From NCBI RefSeq assembly GCF_001679005.1, contig NZ_LXTW01000034.1, positions 1-64,000 on the forward strand: 64,000 bases of DNA, in the 5' to 3' direction. The stretch comes from Moraxella nonliquefaciens (lineage in GTDB: Bacteria; Pseudomonadota; Gammaproteobacteria; Pseudomonadales; Moraxellaceae). Positions within the stretch are counted from its first letter, which is position 1, and each line of letters starts with the position of its first letter. A program made the translations under genes and the position numbers. This document shows positions 1 to 8,763 of the stretch, piece after piece. Under the pieces are notes generated by a model. It made no database searches, had not been told where the DNA came from, and saw nothing but the letters and a program-made list of their open reading frames with translations.

Positions 1-23
1 TCGCAGGTTTACGGCGGTGGGGA

Positions 24-96
24 TAAAAAAGCATTCAATTTTGAAACACTGTCCAAATCTTACTTTTGGGTATGTTTCATTGATGAATGCTTTTTG
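24..96 (-). terminator. Long hairpin downstream of rpsU, probable terminator
   Basis: An outer stem pairs AAAAAGCATTC (about 26-36) with GAATGCTTTTT (about 85-95), and an inner stem pairs TGAAACA with TGTTTCA. On the minus strand the stem is followed by a run of T. The position just past the rpsU stop fits transcription termination, although the loop is longer than in a typical intrinsic terminator. Confidence 0.45.
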
Positions 97-127
97 TGGC
101 AAAATACCAATGGGCTTTTACATGCGA

Positions 128-343
128 TTAGTATTTACGTACGGTACGTGCTTGCTCACGCCATACTTTTTTCTTGTAACGCTTGACCGCAGCGGCTTTT
201 TTACGCTTACGCTCTTGGGTTGGTTTTTCGTAGAATTCTTTTTTGCGTACATCAGCCAAAACGCCTGCTTTTTCACAAGCACGTTTAAAGCGACGAATGG
301 CAATGTCAACAGGTTCGTTTTCTTTGACCTTTACAGAAGGCAT
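128..343 (-). CDS. rpsU: 30S ribosomal protein S21
   Basis: Small-subunit ribosomal protein bS21, which binds near the anti-Shine-Dalgarno region of 16S rRNA and takes part in initiation. The 71-residue product has the family's usual length. It shows the conserved start MPSVKVKENEPVD, the central FKRACEKAG, and a very basic C-terminal half (KRKKAAAVKRYKKK). The gene stands alone here on the minus strand, with a candidate hairpin terminator just downstream. Identification is secure from length, charge and conserved words. Confidence 0.97.
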   Translation of the reverse strand: MPSVKVKENEPVDIAIRRFKRACEKAGVLADVRKKEFYEKPTQERKRKKAAAVKRYKKKVWREQARTVRKY

Positions 344-498
344 GGGTTACTCCGATTATCAAGACAGCTAAGGCATCAATTTGGCTGTATGTTATAATTA
401 GCTGGTACGGTCTTGGCGTAGGCATCAGCTCAAATTGGAACAAGGTGTTTTTACAAAACCTGCCGATTATAACAAATATCCACCGTAAATACAAGCGT

Positions 499-1407
499 TC
501 ATGTCTTAATTTTCTTAAATAACACCACCCCCATCAGGGCAACACAACCAGCAATAAAACCCACCATGCCATGATAAATCATCTGGGTCAGACCAGCAAA
601 CACCCCCGATAAATGTGATAAATGCTCGGCTTGATGATGAAGCATGTCCACACCATGCACCAAAATGCCACCACCAACCAAAAACATGGCAAGTGTGCCT
701 GCAACAGACAAGAATTTCATCAGCAAAGGGGCAAAACCAAGCAACCAATTGCCCATTTTTTGTTTGATTGGGTCAGGTTGTGCCACCCAGTGCATCCCCA
801 CATCATCCATCTTGACAATCACCGCCACCAGTCCGTACACGCCCACCGTCATCACAACAGCAATGGCAGAAAGTGCCAACGCTTTGGACATAAAGGTTGT
901 CTGTGTCATTGTTCCAAGCGAGATGACCACAATCTCTGCTGATAAGATAAAGTCAGTAGCGATTGCCCCTTTGACTTTATCTCTCTCCAATGCCACCAAA
1001 TCCTCATCATTGGCGTTGGCTTTTAGATGTGCCTCATGAATTTTCTCACCATCTGACTCATGGGGCAAGAGTTTGGGGGCAAATTTATGAATGACTTTTT
1101 CAGAACCTTCATAGCACAAAAATAAGCCTCCAATCATCAACAAAGGTGTAATAAGCCATGCTGCCATCGCACTCATGCCAAGAGCAGCAGGGACAAGGAT
1201 GCACTTATTGATAAATGACCCTTTTGCCACCGCCCACACCACCGCAAGCTCACGGTCAGCACGCACGCCCGTTACCTGCTGAGCGTTTAATGCCAAATCA
1301 TCACCCAACACGCCCGCTGTTTTTTTGGCGGCGACTTTGGTCAGCACCGAGACATCATCTAGCACCGTTGCGATATCATCTAATAGTATAAGTAAACTGC
1401 CTGCCAT
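499..1407 (-). CDS. DUF808 family inner-membrane protein (YedI-like)
   Basis: A 302-residue protein of the DUF808/YedI family, whose biochemical role is not established. Family hallmarks visible are the start MAGSLLILLDDIATVLDD, the segment KKTAGVLGDDLALNAQQV, and RELAVVWAVAKGS. Several hydrophobic stretches follow (about residues 70-100, 165-205 and 225-300), consistent with a multi-spanning inner-membrane protein. It is a single gene between rpsU and a divergent thiol-disulfide lipoprotein, and no operon partner gives a clue. Family assignment is confident; function is unknown. Confidence 0.88.
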   Translation of the reverse strand: MAGSLLILLDDIATVLDDVSVLTKVAAKKTAGVLGDDLALNAQQVTGVRADRELAVVWAVAKGSFINKCILVPAALGMSAMAAWLITPLLMIGGLFLCYEGSEKVIHKFAPKLLPHESDGEKIHEAHLKANANDEDLVALERDKVKGAIATDFILSAEIVVISLGTMTQTTFMSKALALSAIAVVMTVGVYGLVAVIVKMDDVGMHWVAQPDPIKQKMGNWLLGFAPLLMKFLSVAGTLAMFLVGGGILVHGVDMLHHQAEHLSHLSGVFAGLTQMIYHGMVGFIAGCVALMGVVLFKKIKT

Positions 1408-1670
1408 GTTTGCCCCAGTTTTAGTCCAATTTATAAATATGGTGTTGCAAAAGAACTATTTTAACACAACAACGTGAATATTTTTTGATAATCAGCACCC
1501 AATCATCCCATCCAACGCATCATCTGCCACACTAGGGATTTGTAAAAACCAAAAGTGAGTAAAATGGTGCGTAAAATAATGAGTATTCTGCTTTTTATTT
1601 GAAGATTTTCATGAAAAATGCACATGATAAATACAAAAGACAAGCACATCCTAGTAAAACATGGAAAAAT
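1408..1670. other. Intergenic stretch with no gene seen
   Basis: AT-rich spacer between the divergent DUF808 gene and the DsbC-like gene. I see no convincing reading frame, tRNA or terminator in it. Only its right end holds a recognisable signal, the extended -10 listed separately. Confidence 0.5.
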
Positions 1671-1671
1671 T

Positions 1672-1680
1672 TGGTATAAT
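1672..1680 (+). promoter_or_regulatory. Extended -10 promoter of the DsbC-like lipoprotein gene
   Basis: TTGGTATAAT at 1671-1680 is a perfect TATAAT preceded by TGn, an extended -10. No good -35 is present at 17 bp. A start site near 1686 would exclude the ATG at 1661 and supports translation from the ATG at 1718. Confidence 0.55.
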
Positions 1681-1717
1681 GAACCATTTTTCCTTATTAT
1701 CATTATCGTTTATCATC

Positions 1718-2578
1718 ATGACCATCAAACTTCACCCATCTATCACCCCAACCCCATCTATCGCCCTAACGCTCATCATGACCGCCTTACTGCTTGTTGG
1801 ATGCAACCAAAACAGCAGTACCAACACAGACAATACAACAGCCACCTCAGACCAAACCCAAGGGGCAAATGCCGAGCCAATAAACAATGCCCCTGCCCAC
1901 AATGATGACCCCAATCATCAGCCCGATGTCGCCCTTGCCCTACAAAACAACCTAAACAACTCAGGTCTAAACGCTCAGGTTCAATCTGTCATTTTAACTG
2001 ACATGCCTGAGATGTATTGGGCGACTTTGGATGGTTTTTCACCATTTTTTGTTGATAAAACAGGTACTTATGTCATACAAGGTGCGGTCATGAAATTAGG
2101 CGATGGCGGACCTGTGGACATCAGCAGTGCCATGATGTCAAAAGCGGTCGTCTCTGAACTACAAGCCGTGGACAAATCCGAGATGATTGTATTCCCTGCC
2201 AAAGGCGAAACCAAAGCATCCATCTATGTGTTTTCAGACCCTACCTGCCAGTATTGTCAGCTCCTACATAAAGAGATTGACCAAACCAATGCCGCTGGCA
2301 TTGAAGTGCGTTATTTAGCATGGCCTCGTGGTGATTCTATGGTTGGACTCACAGAACGTGTATGGTGCAGCAGCGACCGTCAAGCCGCTCTAACCGATGC
2401 CAAAAAAGGCAAAAATATCACTGCTTCAAGCTGTGATAATCCTGTACGCAAACACATGGCACTGGGTCAGAGATTAGGTGTATCAGGCACTCCTGCTGTC
2501 TTTGCTGAAAATGGACAACAGCTTGGGGGCTATCTACCATCGGCTGAGCTTGCCAAACAAGCCATTGCCAATCGGTGA
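1718..2578 (+). CDS. DsbC/DsbG-like thiol-disulfide interchange lipoprotein
   Basis: Predicted periplasmic thiol-disulfide oxidoreductase or isomerase of the thioredoxin fold. The start at 1718 is chosen because an extended -10 overlaps the upstream ATG. The 286-residue product then opens with a basic, hydrophobic signal ending in the lipobox LLVGC (Cys29). A low-complexity linker of about 50 residues follows, then an N-terminal DsbC-like region (about 65-150), then a thioredoxin-like domain with FSDPTCQYCQ, the redox CxxC at about Cys177/Cys180. The cis-proline loop is GVSGTPAVF. DsbC and DsbG are normally soluble, so a lipid anchor is somewhat unusual. The exact partner (isomerase or reductase role) cannot be decided. 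Confidence 0.82.
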   Translation: MTIKLHPSITPTPSIALTLIMTALLLVGCNQNSSTNTDNTTATSDQTQGANAEPINNAPAHNDDPNHQPDVALALQNNLNNSGLNAQVQSVILTDMPEMYWATLDGFSPFFVDKTGTYVIQGAVMKLGDGGPVDISSAMMSKAVVSELQAVDKSEMIVFPAKGETKASIYVFSDPTCQYCQLLHKEIDQTNAAGIEVRYLAWPRGDSMVGLTERVWCSSDRQAALTDAKKGKNITASSCDNPVRKHMALGQRLGVSGTPAVFAENGQQLGGYLPSAELAKQAIANR

Positions 2579-2810
2579 TTTGGACTGATTTAAAAAATCA
2601 ATCAACAATCAATCAAAAAGGCTTAATAAAAGCCTAAAAATAACACCACGCTCATCAAGCTCCATTTTGTTTGGGATAATTTTTACAAATAATTTTGACA
2701 AAACTCTTAAAAATTTTTACAAACCCCTAGCATAAGCCACAAACTTATGATAAGTTAAGCAATTGGTTTTTACCGTCAATTTTTGTTATAGATAACCAGT
2801 TGGGGCATTC

Positions 2811-4112
2811 ATGAAAGATAAAATTAATATTGCGGTTTTGGGTTTGGGTACGGTTGGTACAGGCGTGGTCAACCTGCTAAAAGATAACGCCATTGAGCTG
2901 TCTCGCCGTAGCGGTCATGACGTTTGTATCACTCATGTTGGCACAAGGCGACAGCGAGATGACATTGACCCCATCATCAAACAAAGTGATGACTTGATGG
3001 CAATCGCCTCTGATGATGATGTGGACATTGTCATTGAAGTCATTGGCGGTAAAACTGTTGCCAAAGATGTCATCATTCATGCCATCAAACACAAAAAACA
3101 CGTTGTTACCGCCAATAAAGCCCTGCTTGCTGAGCATGGCAATGAAATTTTTGGGCTTGCTGAAAAACATGGTGTGCAGGTGCGTTATGAAGCGGCGGTG
3201 GCAGGTGGCATTCCCATCATCAAAATCATCCGTGAAGCCCTAGCCGCCAATAAAGTGGACTGGGTAGCGGGCATCATCAACGGTACAGGTAATTTTATCT
3301 TAACCGAAATGCAACAAAAAAACCGTCGTTTTGGTGATGTATTAAAAGAAGCCCAAGCCCTAGGCTATGCCGAAGCTGACCCCACTTTTGATGTTGAGGG
3401 TATTGATGCCGCCCACAAATTATCTTTGTTGGCATCGATTGCCTTTGGCATTCCCTTGCAATTTAACAAAGTGTACTGTGAGGGCATTACTAAGATTAAT
3501 TTACAAGATGTGATTTATGCCAAAGAACTTGGCTACACCATCAAGCACCTAGGTTTTGCGTTTCGTCGTGAACATGGCTTTGAACTGCGTGTACACCCTA
3601 CGCTTATCCCCAACAGCACCCTACTTGCCAATGTCAACGGCGTAAAAAATGCCGTCATGGTGGATGCTCACCCACTGGGGCAGTCGCTTTATTATGGCGA
3701 TGGGGCAGGTGCAGGAGCGACAGCATCGGCGGTTATGGCAGATGTCATGGACTTAATTTATGTCATCAATGCCAACACTCCAAGCGATGTGCCACATTTG
3801 GCATTTGTGCCCGAAGAACTCTCCGACACTCGCATTTTATCTGGCGATGAGATGACCTGTGGCTACTATCTACGCTTGACCGTCAAAGATGAACTGGGTG
3901 TACTGGCTGACACCACTCGCATTTTAAGTGAAAATGGCATTAACATTGATGCCATCATGCAACGTGATGCCCACAAATCAGGGCTGGTGCCTGTCATTAT
4001 CTTAACTTTGCCTGTGCTTGAATCAAGGATGAACAAAGCCATCAAAGAGATAGAAGCTCTTAGTGCGGTTACTGAACCTGTGGTACGTATTCGCCTAGAA
4101 AGTCTGGATTAG
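2811..4112 (+). CDS. hom: Homoserine dehydrogenase
   Basis: NAD(P)-dependent reduction of aspartate semialdehyde to homoserine, the branch point to methionine and threonine. The 433-residue protein has the full three-part structure: a Rossmann domain starting with GLGTVGTGV (residues 11-19), the catalytic domain with NGTGNFILTEM and GYAEADPTFDVEGIDAAHK, and a C-terminal ACT domain (about 350-425, TVKDELGVLADTTRILSENG) that usually senses threonine. It is monofunctional, with no aspartokinase part. It lies between two lipoprotein genes and is probably transcribed alone, since about 230 bp of AT-rich DNA precede it. Confidence 0.96.
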   Translation: MKDKINIAVLGLGTVGTGVVNLLKDNAIELSRRSGHDVCITHVGTRRQRDDIDPIIKQSDDLMAIASDDDVDIVIEVIGGKTVAKDVIIHAIKHKKHVVTANKALLAEHGNEIFGLAEKHGVQVRYEAAVAGGIPIIKIIREALAANKVDWVAGIINGTGNFILTEMQQKNRRFGDVLKEAQALGYAEADPTFDVEGIDAAHKLSLLASIAFGIPLQFNKVYCEGITKINLQDVIYAKELGYTIKHLGFAFRREHGFELRVHPTLIPNSTLLANVNGVKNAVMVDAHPLGQSLYYGDGAGAGATASAVMADVMDLIYVINANTPSDVPHLAFVPEELSDTRILSGDEMTCGYYLRLTVKDELGVLADTTRILSENGINIDAIMQRDAHKSGLVPVIILTLPVLESRMNKAIKEIEALSAVTEPVVRIRLESLD

Positions 4113-4188
4113 TAAATCCAAAATCAGTGATTTAACACACACAAAAGGCAATCGCTCAAATCACAAATGGTCAGATTTACTATGATAA

Positions 4189-4218
4189 TTGTCAATGCCC
4201 TACCATTTGTGGCATAAT
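4189..4218 (+). promoter_or_regulatory. Candidate sigma-70 promoter of the small lipoprotein
   Basis: TTGTCA at 4189-4194, an 18-bp spacer and CATAAT at 4213-4218 preceded by TGg (extended -10). It lies about 35 bp before the start codon at 4254, which has the ribosome-binding site TTAGGAG. Confidence 0.55.
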
Positions 4219-4253
4219 AGCACCATTTAAATAGTCATCTCTTAGGAGTTCTT

Positions 4254-4559
4254 ATGAAAGCCAAATTATTTACCGCCATCATCAGCACCAGTTTACTTCT
4301 TAGTGCCTGTGGCGGTCATAACCATCCAAAGGCTGTGGATAAGCTAGAAGAAGCCAAAAGCAATGCCATCGCCAACGCTCCAAAATCAGAAGAGATAAGA
4401 TTTGATGACCACGGACAGCCTACCATGGGCAATGTTGGCGGAGCAACAGGCACGGTCGCTCCCACCACCACAGAGACAACACCAGAGGCAGAGCCTAAGG
4501 CAACTGACGAAGCCCCACAAACCAACACCACCGCTGATGCTACCGACACCCAGCAATGA
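4254..4559 (+). CDS. Small hypothetical lipoprotein
   Basis: A 101-residue predicted lipoprotein. A short signal ends in LLLSAC, with Cys19 the lipidation site, followed by GGHNHPKAVDKLEEAK and then a low-complexity tail rich in Thr, Pro, Glu and Ala. No enzymatic domain is visible. A good ribosome-binding site (AGGAG) and a promoter precede it, and a strong hairpin terminator follows. It faces the SPOR-domain gene across that terminator. Function unknown; it resembles the small variable lipoproteins common in Moraxellaceae. Confidence 0.72.
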   Translation: MKAKLFTAIISTSLLLSACGGHNHPKAVDKLEEAKSNAIANAPKSEEIRFDDHGQPTMGNVGGATGTVAPTTTETTPEAEPKATDEAPQTNTTADATDTQQ

Positions 4560-4578
4560 CAATACCAACCAAAAACAC

Positions 4579-4618
4579 AACACCGCCTGCCCTCACATTT
4601 AACAAGCGGTGTTTTTTT
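4579..4618 (+). terminator. Intrinsic terminator of the small lipoprotein gene
   Basis: AACACCGC (4579-4586) pairs with GCGGTGTT (4606-4613), followed by seven T on the plus strand. Confidence 0.8.
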
Positions 4619-4635
4619 AGCAACACTCCCAACAC

Positions 4636-5367
4636 TCAACGCCTTTGCTCTACCACAAGCGAATCTATGCCATGACTGCTTAATTTTCTACTGGTAAAAA
4701 TGGCCTCTTCTTTGGAATGCATAACATCAGAGATGACTTGATACAATGCCACGCCATCATCAACACGCTTGACAACTCGGGCATTCACCCCTGACATCAT
4801 GACCTCAGCACGCATGCGGTCAGCTTCATCAGGGCTGTCATAACTGCGAATCTGCAAGATGTAGTAGCTGTTATTGGGTGCTGTGATATGAATACTGTCT
4901 CCCACATGATCATGTACGTCATCATAGGTCAGCTCTTCTTCTGTGATAAGCACAGCATCAGTCTGCCCTGCTGATACATTCTCTTGCTTGGGTTTGGTTG
5001 CATCACTTTGCTCAAAGACAACCACAGCATCAGGTGCGACATCGGGTTTTGTTATTAGCTCATCACCTTGCTTGGCACTTTCAATATCTGTCATGCTCTT
5101 GCCTGTTTGGAATTCACGAGTTGGCAAAACTTCATAAAACTCAAAATCATCGGGTGTGTTTGTTTGGGGCAGCGGCTCAACCTTAACGGGTGCATTGACC
5201 TCAACGTCGGTCTTAAAGCCATCAAATAAAGGAGACAAATATAAGAAAAATCCTATCATGACAGCAATCAGTGCTCCCACAAACATCCAAAGCAGACTGA
5301 TAAGTCCTGATGATGTACGAATCTTTTGTTCACGACTGACTGGTTTATCATAAGGTCTTTGGGGCAT
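4636..5367 (-). CDS. SPOR-domain membrane protein
   Basis: A 243-residue bitopic protein. A basic cytoplasmic N-terminus is followed by one membrane segment (about 24-46, ISLLWMFVGALIAVMIGFFL), a Pro/Asp/Glu-rich periplasmic linker, and a C-terminal SPOR domain (about 165-240, YYILQIRSYDSPDEADRMRAE). SPOR domains bind glycan strands stripped of stem peptides at the division septum, so a role in division or peptidoglycan remodelling is likely. It resembles FtsN-type or DedD-type proteins in layout but cannot be assigned to either. It is convergent with the small lipoprotein gene. Confidence 0.85.
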   Translation of the reverse strand: MPQRPYDKPVSREQKIRTSSGLISLLWMFVGALIAVMIGFFLYLSPLFDGFKTDVEVNAPVKVEPLPQTNTPDDFEFYEVLPTREFQTGKSMTDIESAKQGDELITKPDVAPDAVVVFEQSDATKPKQENVSAGQTDAVLITEEELTYDDVHDHVGDSIHITAPNNSYYILQIRSYDSPDEADRMRAEVMMSGVNARVVKRVDDGVALYQVISDVMHSKEEAIFTSRKLSSHGIDSLVVEQRR

Positions 5368-5605
5368 AACATACCTTTATTTTTATGGTTGGCTGTTTAT
5401 TTTTTAAAAATACATTTTAGTATAATCATTTTTTTAAATATTTTTATAAGAATATTGTAACATTTTTTAACGCCATAGCATATGGCACATATTCATCATA
5501 CGATATTTTTTAGAATAAACCATTAATTTACAGTCCGTTTTGGTGTTTAAAACATCCCATGCCCGCCTTACTTGAATTTAGGTTTTTATTTTTTGGGTAA
5601 ATGAA

Positions 5606-5645
5606 GAAAAACCCCCAAAAGCCGATCAGCTTTTAGGGTTTTTAA
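5606..5645 (-). terminator. Intrinsic terminator of putP
   Basis: AAAAACCCCCAAAAGC and GCTTTTAGGGTTTTT form a strong hairpin with a 6-nt loop. Read on the minus strand it ends in a T run just downstream of the putP stop. Confidence 0.8.
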
Positions 5646-5656
5646 AATGCCGATTT

Positions 5657-7165
5657 TTAGGCCTTTAATTGACGTTGCATGTCATCAAACTCAGCCATAA
5701 TCTTGGTGCTAGGCGGTGCTGTCATGAGTGATACCACCACAGTGGCGATGGCACTAAACACAAATCCGGGCATGATGGAATAAATGGCATCATTGGCAGG
5801 CGCCCCACCAATCTCAATACCCCCATACACCCAAATAATAACAGTCAATGCCCCAACAACCATGCCCGCCAACGCTCCTTGATAATTCATGCGTCTCCAC
5901 ATGAGCGAGAGTATTACCAAAGGGCCAAACGCCGCCCCAAAACCTGCCCATGCATGCGAAACCATCTGTAATACCGAGCTGTCTTTGTCTCCTGCCAACA
6001 TGATTGCAAGCATCGCCACCAACACCACCGAAATGCGTCCGACCATGACCTGACGAGATTGAGATGCTTCTTTGTCCAAAAACAGCTTATATACATCACG
6101 GGTCAATGAACTTGACACCACCAACAGCTGACTGGATATGGTACTCATAATCGCTGCCAATATCGCCGCCAACAAGAAACCGCTGATAAGTGGATGAAAC
6201 AAAAGCTGTGAGAATACCAAGAAAATCGTCTCGGGGTCATTTAGGTTCATGCCCTTATTGTGGATATACGCCACGCCCGACACACCAACCAATAAAGCCC
6301 CTATCAAACTCAATATCATCCAACTCATGCCAATGCCACAGGCCACAGGCACGTCTTTCACCGAGCGAATCGCCATGAACCGCACGATAATGTGTGGTTG
6401 CCCAAAATAACCCAAACCCCATGCTGCCAGCGAAATCGCTCCCATGACACTCACACCACTCATGACATTAAACAACTCAGGATTGACAGCATGTGCCACA
6501 TCCATGCCAGCACTGATGCCACCGATTTCATTGAAGGCAACAAATGGCACAAGTAGCATGGCGATGAGCATAATCACCCCTTGGACAAAGTCGGTCAAGG
6601 ATACCGCCAAAAATCCACCAAAGAGTGTATACGCCACGACCACACCCGCTGTTACCCAAAGACCCAAACCATAATCAAGCCCCAGTGAGCTTTCAAAAAG
6701 CTTACCACCTCCGACCAAACTTGCTGCCGTATAGACGGTAAAGAATATGATAATCACGATGGCGGATGCCATGCGAAGTAGGTGCGTTTTATCATCAAAA
6801 CGGTTGGCAAAAAAGTCAGGTAAAGTAACGGCGTTACCTGCCACCTCAGTATACACACGCAGGCGTGGGGCGACCAGCAGATAATTGGCGAATGCCCCTA
6901 TTGTAAGCCCGCCTGCTATCCATAAACTCACCATTCCTGATGAGTACATATAACCGGGCAGACCAAGCAGTAGCCAGCCAGACATGTCCGATGCCCCTGC
7001 TGATAATGCCGTTACCGCAGGCGATAAGTTGCGTCCGCCAAGCATGTAACCCTCAACGTCATTTTTTTGTTTAAAATAGGCATACACACCAATGGCAACC
7101 ATGCCCAAAAAATAAATTGACAATGCAATCCATACACCAGCTCCACCTGTTGTTACAGCATCCAT
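5657..7165 (-). CDS. putP: Sodium/proline symporter
   Basis: Sodium:solute symporter family permease that imports L-proline with Na+. The 502-residue protein has about 13 hydrophobic segments and family words such as GRNLSPAVTALSAGASDMSGWLLLG near the N-terminus, FANRFDDKTHLLRMAS, and WGLGYFGQPHIIVRFMA. The length matches PutP (about 500). No putA is adjacent, so it is an isolated transporter gene. A terminator follows it. Proline is the best-supported substrate; another close SSS-family solute cannot be excluded. Confidence 0.9.
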   Translation of the reverse strand: MDAVTTGGAGVWIALSIYFLGMVAIGVYAYFKQKNDVEGYMLGGRNLSPAVTALSAGASDMSGWLLLGLPGYMYSSGMVSLWIAGGLTIGAFANYLLVAPRLRVYTEVAGNAVTLPDFFANRFDDKTHLLRMASAIVIIIFFTVYTAASLVGGGKLFESSLGLDYGLGLWVTAGVVVAYTLFGGFLAVSLTDFVQGVIMLIAMLLVPFVAFNEIGGISAGMDVAHAVNPELFNVMSGVSVMGAISLAAWGLGYFGQPHIIVRFMAIRSVKDVPVACGIGMSWMILSLIGALLVGVSGVAYIHNKGMNLNDPETIFLVFSQLLFHPLISGFLLAAILAAIMSTISSQLLVVSSSLTRDVYKLFLDKEASQSRQVMVGRISVVLVAMLAIMLAGDKDSSVLQMVSHAWAGFGAAFGPLVILSLMWRRMNYQGALAGMVVGALTVIIWVYGGIEIGGAPANDAIYSIMPGFVFSAIATVVVSLMTAPPSTKIMAEFDDMQRQLKA

Positions 7166-7260
7166 GACACACTCCTTACATTATTTAACAAAAAGTAACC
7201 CAAGGATTATAACAAAATTAAATTCATTTGCAAATAGGGATGACTCATCAAAATACTCAC

Positions 7261-7300
7261 CAATTTTAAAGAATCATCGCCAATTTTAAAGAATCATCAC
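7261..7300. repeat. 20-bp tandem duplication between putP and rplY
   Basis: Two adjacent copies, CAATTTTAAAGAATCATCGC (7261-7280) and the same sequence with one change (7281-7300). A weaker third resemblance (CTTTAAAAAATCAC) starts near 7324. It lies upstream of the rplY promoter. Confidence 0.75.
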
Positions 7301-7337
7301 CAACTCACTAATGCTCTGACCGACTTTAAAAAATCAC

Positions 7338-7366
7338 TTGTCATATCAGAAGAATTATTTTATAAT
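7338..7366 (+). promoter_or_regulatory. Promoter of rplY
   Basis: TTGTCA (7338-7343), a 17-bp spacer and a perfect TATAAT (7361-7366). The start codon is at 7443, giving a leader of about 70 nt with RBS TAGGAA. Confidence 0.7.
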
Positions 7367-7442
7367 AGCTAGCTATTTTGCACTTTTGTGTGATGATTGG
7401 TCGAAAATCATCATTTTTGTCGCCTTTATATAGGAAATCCTT

Positions 7443-8111
7443 ATGAGCTATACTCTAAATGCGGTAGCACGCACTACCGATGAGCAGGGCAAAGGTTCGA
7501 GCCGCCGCCTGCGTAAAGCCAACCTAATCCCTGCCATCGTATATGGCGGTGATGCCAAGCCACTGTCTGTAAGCGTCAAGCTAAATGAATTGGTAAAAGC
7601 CATCCAAGATGAGAGCTTCTTTTCAAGCGTAACCACACTGGCACTAGATGACAGCGAAAACGAAGAAGTTATCATTAAAGCCTTACAACGTCATCCTGCA
7701 AAGGGCACTCCGTTACACGTAGATTTTCAACGTGTTGTTCGTGGTCAAACCATGCACTTTACTGTTCCTGTGCATTATACTGGCACTGCCAAAGGCGTTA
7801 AAGCAGGCGGCGTCCTACAAACCAACGTAACCGAACTAAATATCAACTGCTTGCCACGCCAATTGCCAGAAGCCATTGAGGTGGATGTTACTGATCTGGA
7901 AATCGGCGATCTGCTTCGCTTCTCTGACATCAAACTTGCTGATGGCATCACCATCGTTGAGCTTGACAGCAACGCTACTGACCGTGTAGTGGTTAGCGTA
8001 CAAGCACCAACCATGCCTACCGACGATGAAGAAGCAGTAAGCGAAACCGAAGAAACAACAATCCAAACAGTCGGCGAAAGCGAATCTGACAAGGATACAG
8101 ACGTCGAATAA
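7443..8111 (+). CDS. rplY: 50S ribosomal protein L25/general stress protein Ctc
   Basis: Binds 5S rRNA in the large subunit. The 222-residue form is the long Ctc type: an N-terminal L25 5S-binding domain (about 1-95, with GKGSSRRLRKANLIPAIVYGG) and a C-terminal TL5-like beta domain (about 100-190, GVLQTNVTELNINCLP). An acidic tail ends the protein. It heads a probable cluster with pth and dusC, an rplY-pth order common in bacteria, but an intrinsic terminator separates rplY from pth. Confidence 0.96.
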   Translation: MSYTLNAVARTTDEQGKGSSRRLRKANLIPAIVYGGDAKPLSVSVKLNELVKAIQDESFFSSVTTLALDDSENEEVIIKALQRHPAKGTPLHVDFQRVVRGQTMHFTVPVHYTGTAKGVKAGGVLQTNVTELNINCLPRQLPEAIEVDVTDLEIGDLLRFSDIKLADGITIVELDSNATDRVVVSVQAPTMPTDDEEAVSETEETTIQTVGESESDKDTDVE

Positions 8112-8126
8112 GCCGTTACTTATAAC

Positions 8127-8158
8127 AAAAGCCAATGGTTCATCTATTGGCTTTTTGT
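8127..8158 (+). terminator. Terminator or attenuator after rplY
   Basis: AAAAGCCAAT pairs with ATTGGCTTTTTG over a 9-nt loop, followed by T residues. It lies between rplY and pth, so it may attenuate read-through into pth rather than fully stop it. Confidence 0.75.
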
Positions 8159-8184
8159 TTATTTCATCATCCATGGGGACAATC

Positions 8185-8763
8185 ATGATAAAACTCATCG
8201 TCGGTTTGGGCAATGTTGGAGCAGAATATAAAGACACTCGCCACAATGCAGGATTTTGGTTTGTGGATGCTTTGTCTGATAAATTTGGCATCATGCTCAC
8301 CTATGATAAAAAATTTCACGGTAGTGTTGGGCGTGGCACGATAGTTGGGCAAGACATTCGTCTACTGACCCCAAGTACATTCATGAACCGTTCAGGACTG
8401 GCGGTTGCTCCCCTTGCCAAATTCTACAATATCGCCCCCCATGAGATACTCATCGCCCATGATGAACTGGACATATCAGCAGGCAGTCTACGTCTTAAAA
8501 AAGGAGGTGGACATGGTGGACATAACGGCTTAAAGGACATCATACCACACATTGGGGCAGATTTTTGGCGGCTGCGTGTTGGTATTGGCAGACCCACTCA
8601 TTCATCCATGGTAAGCGGTTGGGTACTCTCAAAACCCAGCAGTGATGACCGTATTTGTATAGACAGGACGATAGAATATGGCATAGATGCCTTAGAGATA
8701 CTCATAAAAGGTGATGAACAAAAAGCCATCAGTCTTGCCAATGGACTAAAACTGCCAACATGA
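8185..8763 (+). CDS. pth: Peptidyl-tRNA hydrolase
   Basis: Releases peptidyl-tRNAs that drop off ribosomes by cleaving the ester bond between peptide and tRNA. Starting at ATG 8185 (preceded by GGGGA) gives 192 residues, normal for Pth. Visible motifs are KLIVGLGNVGAEYKDTRHNAGFW with the catalytic His in TRHNAGF, TFMNRSG, HDELD, and KKGGGHGGHNGLKD. The stop overlaps the start of dusC by ATGA, which implies translational coupling. An upstream in-frame ATG at 8155 would add ten residues before the conserved start and falls in the terminator tail. Confidence 0.96.
   Translation: MIKLIVGLGNVGAEYKDTRHNAGFWFVDALSDKFGIMLTYDKKFHGSVGRGTIVGQDIRLLTPSTFMNRSGLAVAPLAKFYNIAPHEILIAHDELDISAGSLRLKKGGGHGGHNGLKDIIPHIGADFWRLRVGIGRPTHSSMVSGWVLSKPSSDDRICIDRTIEYGIDALEILIKGDEQKAISLANGLKLPT

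Noticed and set aside
644..1039. Long plus-strand open frame opposite the DUF808 gene
   Set aside because: It is a shadow of the DUF808 coding sequence; the minus-strand protein has clear family motifs and the plus-strand one has none.
2619..2640. Hairpin AGGCTT/AAGCCT after the DsbC-like gene
   Set aside because: The stem is only 6 bp and is followed by A, not T, on the plus strand. It is too weak to call a terminator.
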